Shown piece after piece: positions 1 through 3,235 of a DNA stretch of 5,622 nucleotides. The stretch comes from JAUYQR01 sp031377265. Its GTDB lineage: Bacteria > Pseudomonadota > Alphaproteobacteria > Rhodobacterales > Rhodobacteraceae. A program made the position numbers and the translations under genes. Within the stretch, counting starts at the first letter, position 1, and every line of letters starts with the position of its first letter. The stretch is taken from NCBI RefSeq assembly GCF_031377265.1, contig NZ_JANMET010000200.1, forward strand, positions 1-5,622, in the 5' to 3' direction. The notes below the pieces were generated by a model that saw only the letters and a list, made by a program, of their open reading frames with translations, was not told the DNA's origin and made no database searches.

Positions 1-557
1 GTTGCCGCATGCGCCGGGTCTTCGGTCACCTGCTCCACGCGCTCTGTGATCATTGGCTCCAGCCCCGCCGACAGCCCGCGCGCCAGCAGCATCAACGCCA
101 CCCCGACCGTCACCCCCATACCCCCGCGCAACAGCGCAATCACCGGGTCGGCGCGCGACGGCTCCTGCCCCGGCGTGAACAGCAGCCACAGGTTGGCCAG
201 TGGCACCAGGCTCAGGATGCCCGCCCGCCCGTGGCCCAACGCATCGCGTGACCGCGCCTGCCCCAGCACAACCATCGCGTAGCCCGCCGCCAGGCTGAAC
301 CCCGCCTCCAGACCGATCAGCGCGCTCAGCCAACCGTGCAGCATGGCCTGGCCACCCTGCAGCCAGATCATCTGCCCCAGCGCGATACCAAGGGTTACCA
401 ACGCCGTCAGCGCGAAATACGGCGCCCGGTTCAGAACCGCCGTGCCGCGATGCAACAGCGCCGCCATTACCCCGCCAAACGCCAGAAAACCGATGCTGAA
501 CAACCAGATCTGCAGTTCCGACATCATTGCATAGCGCCAGGCAAGATCTTCCAACAT
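1..557 (-). CDS. Multi-pass inner-membrane protein of unknown function (3' end outside window)
   Basis: This reading frame has no stop from 557 down to the window edge, giving 185 residues of an incomplete protein. I see about five hydrophobic stretches, at residues 15-35, 47-67, 72-98, 112-129 and 146-163. A short positively charged loop (36-44) and another (102-111, RSRDALGHGR) probably face the cytoplasm. The visible part ends in an acidic stretch after residue 165 that may open a soluble C-terminal region. The segment RSRDALGHGR followed by hydrophobic ILSLVPLANLWLLF loosely recalls the Arg-Asp-x-x-Gly loop plus 'P-x-x-N/G' helix of DUF805-type small membrane proteins; this is resemblance only. 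I chose ATG at 557 because GAGGAG lies just upstream. An in-frame ATG at 596 would add 13 residues, and one at 524 would remove 11. It is divergent from the DUF1285 gene. No function can be assigned; that it is a real gene is well supported by the membrane pattern. Confidence 0.75.
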   Translation of the reverse strand, partial: MLEDLAWRYAMMSELQIWLFSIGFLAFGGVMAALLHRGTAVLNRAPYFALTALVTLGIALGQMIWLQGGQAMLHGWLSALIGLEAGFSLAAGYAMVVLGQARSRDALGHGRAGILSLVPLANLWLLFTPGQEPSRADPVIALLRGGMGVTVGVALMLLARGLSAGLEPMITERVEQVTEDPAHAA

Positions 558-560
558 CCA

Positions 561-566
561 CTCCTC
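561..566 (-). promoter_or_regulatory. Ribosome binding site for the leftward membrane protein
   Basis: Read on the minus strand, GAGGAG is followed by TGG and then the ATG at 557. The match to the anti-Shine-Dalgarno sequence is strong but the spacing of 3 nt is shorter than usual. It favours the 557 start over the in-frame ATGs at 596 and 524, neither of which has a comparable purine-rich site. Confidence 0.5.
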
Positions 567-606
567 ATCCCCTGCGACGCGGGCCCCGATTGCCATTGCA
601 CGCACT

Positions 607-633
607 CTTGTCGTGGAAATCCCCGTCGACAAG
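607..633. promoter_or_regulatory. Inverted repeat in the divergent spacer, candidate operator
   Basis: CTTGTCG (607-613) and CGACAAG (627-633) are perfect 7-bp inverted arms separated by 13 bp, with arm centres 20 bp apart, close to two helical turns. This geometry suits a dimeric DNA-binding regulator. The site lies between two divergent genes. The right arm overlaps TCGACA (626-631), which resembles a -35 box for the rightward DUF1285/hyi unit, with a weak CAAAAT (647-652) 15 bp downstream. The repeat is directly visible; its operator role is inference, and the promoter boxes are weak. Confidence 0.4.
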
Positions 634-653
634 CCTTACATCAGCACAAAATG

Positions 654-678
654 CCATATCCGCGCACCATATCCGCGC
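654..678. repeat. Perfect 12-bp tandem direct repeat upstream of the DUF1285 gene
   Basis: CCATATCCGCGC occurs at 654-665 and again at 667-678, separated by a single A, giving a 13-bp period. The pair ends 19 bp before the DUF1285 start codon, so it probably lies in the 5' untranslated region or over the promoter end. It could be a tandem regulator site or a local duplication. Confidence 0.6.
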
Positions 679-697
679 CGTTGACACGCAGGACCAG

Positions 698-1288
698 ATG
701 ACCACGCCACCCGGCCCGAAACCCACCGCCGATACCTTGGCCGCCGCTGCCAAGCTGGCCACCGCGAAAGGCCCGGCGCCGGTCCGTCTGTGGAACCCGC
801 CGTTTTGCGGCGACATCGACATGCGGATCGCCCGCGATGGCACCTGGTTCTACCTTGGCACGCCGATTGGCCGCGCGCCCTTGGTGAAACTGTTCTCCTC
901 GATCCTGAAACGTGAGGGCGACGCCTATTTCCTGGTGACCCCGGTCGAAAAAGTGGGCATCTGCGTCGATGACGCGCCACTGCTGGCCATCGATTTCGAG
1001 GCTGCAGGCCAAGGCCGCGACCAGACCCTGACCTTCACCACCAAAACCGAAGACACCGCCATCGCCGGGCCCGACCACCCGCTGCGGTTTGCGCGCAATC
1101 CCGATACCGGCGAACCCGCGCCCTACATCCTGATCCGCAGCAATCTTGAGGCGCTGATCGACCGGAAATCCTTTTTCCGCCTTATCGAATTGGGTTGCCA
1201 CGAACTCCATGCCGGGCAAAGGTGGTTCGGTGTCTGGTCCTCGGGTCAGTTCTTTCCTGTCATTCCGTCATCCGACCTGCCCGAATAA
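698..1288 (+). CDS. DUF1285 family protein
   Basis: This is a 196-residue soluble protein that I recognise as a DUF1285 member, a conserved family of Proteobacteria with no established reaction. An Ala/Pro-rich N-terminus (1-28) leads into WNPPFCGDIDMRI (32-44), then DGTWFYLGTPIGR (47-59), FSSILKREGDAYFLVTPVEK (66-85) and VDDAPLLA (90-97). These are the strongly conserved family blocks. The C-terminal part carries HPLRF, YILIRSNLEALI and a closing FGVWSSGQFFPV block. No signal peptide or membrane segment is visible, so it should be cytoplasmic. I chose ATG at 698 because AGGA at 690-693 sits 4 nt upstream and the conserved domain begins about 30 residues later. The open frame extends further upstream to 527, but that part would overlap the divergent gene and looks non-coding. 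The hyi gene follows after 22 bp, so the two are probably co-transcribed. Family assignment is firm; function is unknown. Confidence 0.9.
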   Translation: MTTPPGPKPTADTLAAAAKLATAKGPAPVRLWNPPFCGDIDMRIARDGTWFYLGTPIGRAPLVKLFSSILKREGDAYFLVTPVEKVGICVDDAPLLAIDFEAAGQGRDQTLTFTTKTEDTAIAGPDHPLRFARNPDTGEPAPYILIRSNLEALIDRKSFFRLIELGCHELHAGQRWFGVWSSGQFFPVIPSSDLPE

Positions 1289-1310
1289 AGATCGCGAGAA
1301 TCCAAACCAC

Positions 1311-2087
1311 ATGCCCCGTTTCGCCGCGAACCTGACGCTTTTGTTCAACGAAGTTACCATGCTCGACCGGCCAGATTGGGCGGAACGTTGCGGGTTCGAC
1401 GGGGTCGAGGTGCTGTTCCCTTATGACTATTCGATGGCCGATTGGGAAAAGGCGCTGGGCAACATGCCGGTGGCGCTGATCAACACGCCGCCGGGTGACT
1501 GGGCCGCTGGCGACCGTGGCTTTGCCGCCGTGCCGGGAATGGAGCTGCAGTTTCGCGACAGTTTCCTGCGCGCCGCCGAATATGCCAGCCGTCTGGGGGC
1601 CGCCCGCCTGCATGTGATGGCAGGGGTGGCCAAGGGGCCGCAGGCCGAACAATGCTACACCGAAAACCTCGCTTGGGCGGCGGCCGAGGCGCCCGCGCTG
1701 ACCCTGACGCTGGAACCGCTGAACCCCGATGATATGCCGGGCTATTTCCTGAACGATTACGATCAGGCCGCACGCATCATCGACGACATCGGCCTACCGC
1801 AGATCGGCCTGCAGTTCGACCTTTGGCATGCCGCCCGTCTGCACGGCGATGCGGCCAGCGTCTGGGCCGCACACCGCCACCGCATCAACCACGTCCAGAT
1901 TGCGGGCTTTCCCTTGCGCAATGAACCCGGCGGCGGCGGCTTTTCCCTGCCTGCCCTGTGCGACGAGATTGACGCACATTGCCCCGACACCTGGGTCGCC
2001 GCCGAATACCGCCCCGCCAAAGGCACCGCGCAGGGCCTCGGCTGGCTCGCAGCGCTCAAATCCCGCGGCGCACCGATCGGAAGCTAG
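1311..2087 (+). CDS. hyi: Hydroxypyruvate isomerase (TIM-barrel, AP endonuclease 2-like)
   Basis: This 258-residue cytoplasmic enzyme probably interconverts hydroxypyruvate and 2-hydroxy-3-oxopropanoate (tartronate semialdehyde), linking glyoxylate-derived carbon to glycerate. The length equals that of E. coli Hyi. The N-terminal FAANLTLLFNEV, the segment GFDGVEVLFPYDY (28-40) and the C-terminal EYRP...TAQGLGWL are typical of Hyi within the xylose-isomerase-like TIM-barrel superfamily. The expected metal and catalytic positions are visible: E135 in TLEPLN, D170 and H173 in QFDLWH, Q196 in HVQIAG, and E232 in AAEYRP. The loop after QIAG reads FPLRNEPGGGGFSLPAL, departing from the more usual GRHEPxxGExNYPYL. 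I chose ATG at 1311 because homology begins there, although the ribosome site (GAGAA, 1296-1300) is weak; translation may be helped by the DUF1285 gene ending 22 bp upstream. The paralogue OtnI (2-oxo-tetronate isomerase) is the main alternative, as the two cannot be separated safely by eye. No glyoxylate carboligase or tartronate semialdehyde reductase gene lies in the window. Confidence 0.88.
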   Translation: MPRFAANLTLLFNEVTMLDRPDWAERCGFDGVEVLFPYDYSMADWEKALGNMPVALINTPPGDWAAGDRGFAAVPGMELQFRDSFLRAAEYASRLGAARLHVMAGVAKGPQAEQCYTENLAWAAAEAPALTLTLEPLNPDDMPGYFLNDYDQAARIIDDIGLPQIGLQFDLWHAARLHGDAASVWAAHRHRINHVQIAGFPLRNEPGGGGFSLPALCDEIDAHCPDTWVAAEYRPAKGTAQGLGWLAALKSRGAPIGS

Positions 2088-2117
2088 CCGCGCCGTTGCC
2101 ATCCCTTGTTCTGTCAG

Positions 2118-2132
2118 GCCGGGCGTGCCGGC
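2118..2132 (+). terminator. Weak hairpin downstream of hyi, possible transcription end
   Basis: GCCGG (2118-2122) and CCGGC (2128-2132) form a 5-bp all-GC stem with a 5-nt loop, about 30 nt after the hyi stop codon. There is no run of T after it, so if it acts at all it would be weak or Rho-assisted. In sequence this GC-rich, such a stem can arise by chance. Confidence 0.2.
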
Positions 2133-2240
2133 GCGTCCGTCCGAAACATCCGCACCCCGACTGACCTGCGCCAGTGTCACGGTTCTGGTCTGGTGGCGCC
2201 GCGCGCGTCGCATCTGCGTGACCGAAGGAAAGACCACGAC

Positions 2241-2268
2241 TTGCCGCCCGCGCCCCATCCGGTAATAT
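2241..2268 (+). promoter_or_regulatory. Candidate sigma-70-type promoter for the zinc-finger/DUF2459 pair
   Basis: TTGCCG (2241-2246) and TAATAT (2263-2268) are separated by 16 bp and each matches the consensus -35 or -10 box at 4 of 6 positions. Transcription would begin near 2275, about 24 nt before the zinc-finger start codon. The location fits: it lies at the end of a 211-bp gap (2088-2298) in which I see no convincing gene. Confidence 0.4.
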
Positions 2269-2298
2269 GGCGCAAGCCAGTCATGAAGGACCCGCCCC

Positions 2299-2484
2299 AT
2301 GCCCATCGCCGCCCCGGAAACCCAGACCGTCACCAGCTGGAAAATCGCCTGCGACGGCGGCGAAGGGGCACTTGGCCATCCGCGCGTCTGGCTGACCATC
2401 CCGGCCGATCCCGGCTGGGTCGAATGCGGCTATTGCGACAAACGATATGTGATCGACCGCGATCACGCCCACGACGATCACTGA
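2299..2484 (+). CDS. Small zinc-finger protein, NDUFS6-like (CHCC type)
   Basis: This 61-residue protein matches the bacterial CHCC zinc-finger family related to NDUFS6, an accessory subunit of mitochondrial respiratory complex I; alphaproteobacterial complex I is known to carry such a homologue. The four expected zinc ligands are present: C18, H27 (in GHPRVWL), C43 and C46 (in ECGYC). The N-terminus before C18 is short. The tail after the finger, DRDHAHDDH, holds three histidines and is not part of the ligand set. AAGGA at 2286-2290, 8 nt before the ATG, supports the start. No nuo genes are nearby, so binding to complex I is inferred from the family, not from context. Its stop codon abuts the TTG start of the following gene, so the two are probably expressed together. 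Other roles for small zinc-ribbon proteins cannot be excluded. Confidence 0.88.
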   Translation: MPIAAPETQTVTSWKIACDGGEGALGHPRVWLTIPADPGWVECGYCDKRYVIDRDHAHDDH

Positions 2485-3168
2485 TTGCGTCGAACCCTTC
2501 GATCCGTCGCGCTGATCGTTGCCCTGCCGCTGGTCTATTTTCTGGCCAGCATCGCCGGCGCGCTGATCCCTGGCCCGGGGCAGGATCTGTCCGGCCGTCA
2601 CACCCAGACCATCGGCCTGATTCAAGGCCCTATCCACACTGACATCCTGCTGCCCCTGACGCCCGGGATTCGCGCGCGGTTCGCCTTCGCCGAAGCCTCT
2701 GGCGTGCCCTTGAACGATCCGCGCGCGGCGTGGCTTCTGGTTGGCTGGGGTGCCACTGGCTTTTACACCACCGCCGGCACCTACGCCGACATCACCGCCA
2801 GCGCGGTGCTGACTGCGGCCATCGGTGACACTTCCGTCCTCCGGCTGGACGCGCTCGGCCCGCTGCCCGACATGCCGGAACTAACCTTTCTTCCCCTGTC
2901 GGGCGCGCAATACCAGTCGCTGCTCACAACCCTCGATGCGACCTTCGCCCGCGATGCCAGCGGCTTGCCGCGCCCGCTTGATCACCCCGGCTTCACCGAT
3001 ACCGATGCCTTCTTTCACGCCAACGGCGGCTTTCATCTGTTTCGCACCTGCAACGTCTGGCTGGGAAAGACGCTGCGCGCCGCCGGCATTCCTTTCGGCA
3101 TCTGGACACCGACCACCCAATCGGTGAACCTTTCACTGTGGTGGCATCACGGTGACCAAACCGGGTAG
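2485..3168 (+). CDS. DUF2459 (TIGR02117-type) membrane-anchored protein, TTG start
   Basis: The protein has 227 residues. Residues 6-28 form one hydrophobic segment, either a signal anchor or an uncleaved signal peptide, which would place the rest in the periplasm. The remainder matches what I know of the DUF2459 family, whose reaction is not established: IGLIQGPIHTDILLPL (43-58), LLVGWGATGFYTTAGTYADI (84-103), and the C-terminal RTCNVWLGKTLRAAGIP (187-203) followed by WTPTTQSVNLSLWW. H51, W88 and the C189-N190-x-W192 group look like conserved functional positions. The start is TTG at 2485. A TGA in the same frame lies directly upstream at 2482-2484 and is also the stop of the zinc-finger gene, so no earlier start is possible, and starting later would cut into the hydrophobic segment. 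No clear Shine-Dalgarno site precedes it, so translation probably depends on ribosomes finishing the upstream gene. The stop codon lies in the loop of a hairpin. Confidence 0.85.
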   Translation: MRRTLRSVALIVALPLVYFLASIAGALIPGPGQDLSGRHTQTIGLIQGPIHTDILLPLTPGIRARFAFAEASGVPLNDPRAAWLLVGWGATGFYTTAGTYADITASAVLTAAIGDTSVLRLDALGPLPDMPELTFLPLSGAQYQSLLTTLDATFARDASGLPRPLDHPGFTDTDAFFHANGGFHLFRTCNVWLGKTLRAAGIPFGIWTPTTQSVNLSLWWHHGDQTG

Positions 3169-3184
3169 CCCCCAGCCCCGGTTT
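3158..3184 (+). terminator. GC-rich hairpin spanning the DUF2459 stop codon, possible terminator
   Basis: AAACCGGG (3158-3165) pairs perfectly with CCCGGTTT (3177-3184) around an 11-nt loop that contains the TAG stop at 3166-3168. The U-run is limited to the three T of the stem itself, so this is at best a weak intrinsic terminator. It sits in the 67-bp gap before polA and could instead stabilise the 3' end of the upstream mRNA. Confidence 0.4.
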
Positions 3185-3235
3185 CTGCCAATACTCGACG
3201 CGTAAAAATCGGGCCGCAAAAGCAGGGAAATCACC

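Noticed and set aside
681..686. TTGACA, a perfect -35 box match
   Set aside because: It lies only 11 bp before the DUF1285 start codon, so a promoter using it would start inside the gene, and there is no -10 box at the right distance.
527..697. Upstream extension of the DUF1285 reading frame
   Set aside because: It would overlap the start of the divergent membrane protein gene, contains no family-conserved sequence, and the ATG at 698 has its own ribosome site.
1209..1310. Extension of hyi to an ATG inside the DUF1285 gene
   Set aside because: It would add 34 residues without homology. The family N-terminus begins at the ATG at 1311 and gives exactly the usual length of 258.
1794..2399. A 201-codon antisense frame across hyi and the following gap
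   Set aside because: It is codon-aligned antisense to hyi, so most of its length is open for the same codon-bias reason. The part inside the gap (2088-2298) shows no domain, no ribosome site and no membrane pattern.
2106..2642. A 178-codon forward frame overlapping the zinc-finger and DUF2459 genes
   Set aside because: It is Arg/Pro/His-rich, runs out of frame through two well-supported genes and shows no recognisable domain; it is a shadow.
3182..3209. Possible polA promoter: TTTCTG with TAAAAA (3203-3208)
   Set aside because: The spacing is only 15 bp and the -35 match is poor, with the putative -35 inside the hairpin arm. A polA promoter here is plausible by position, but the sequence does not support this exact pair.
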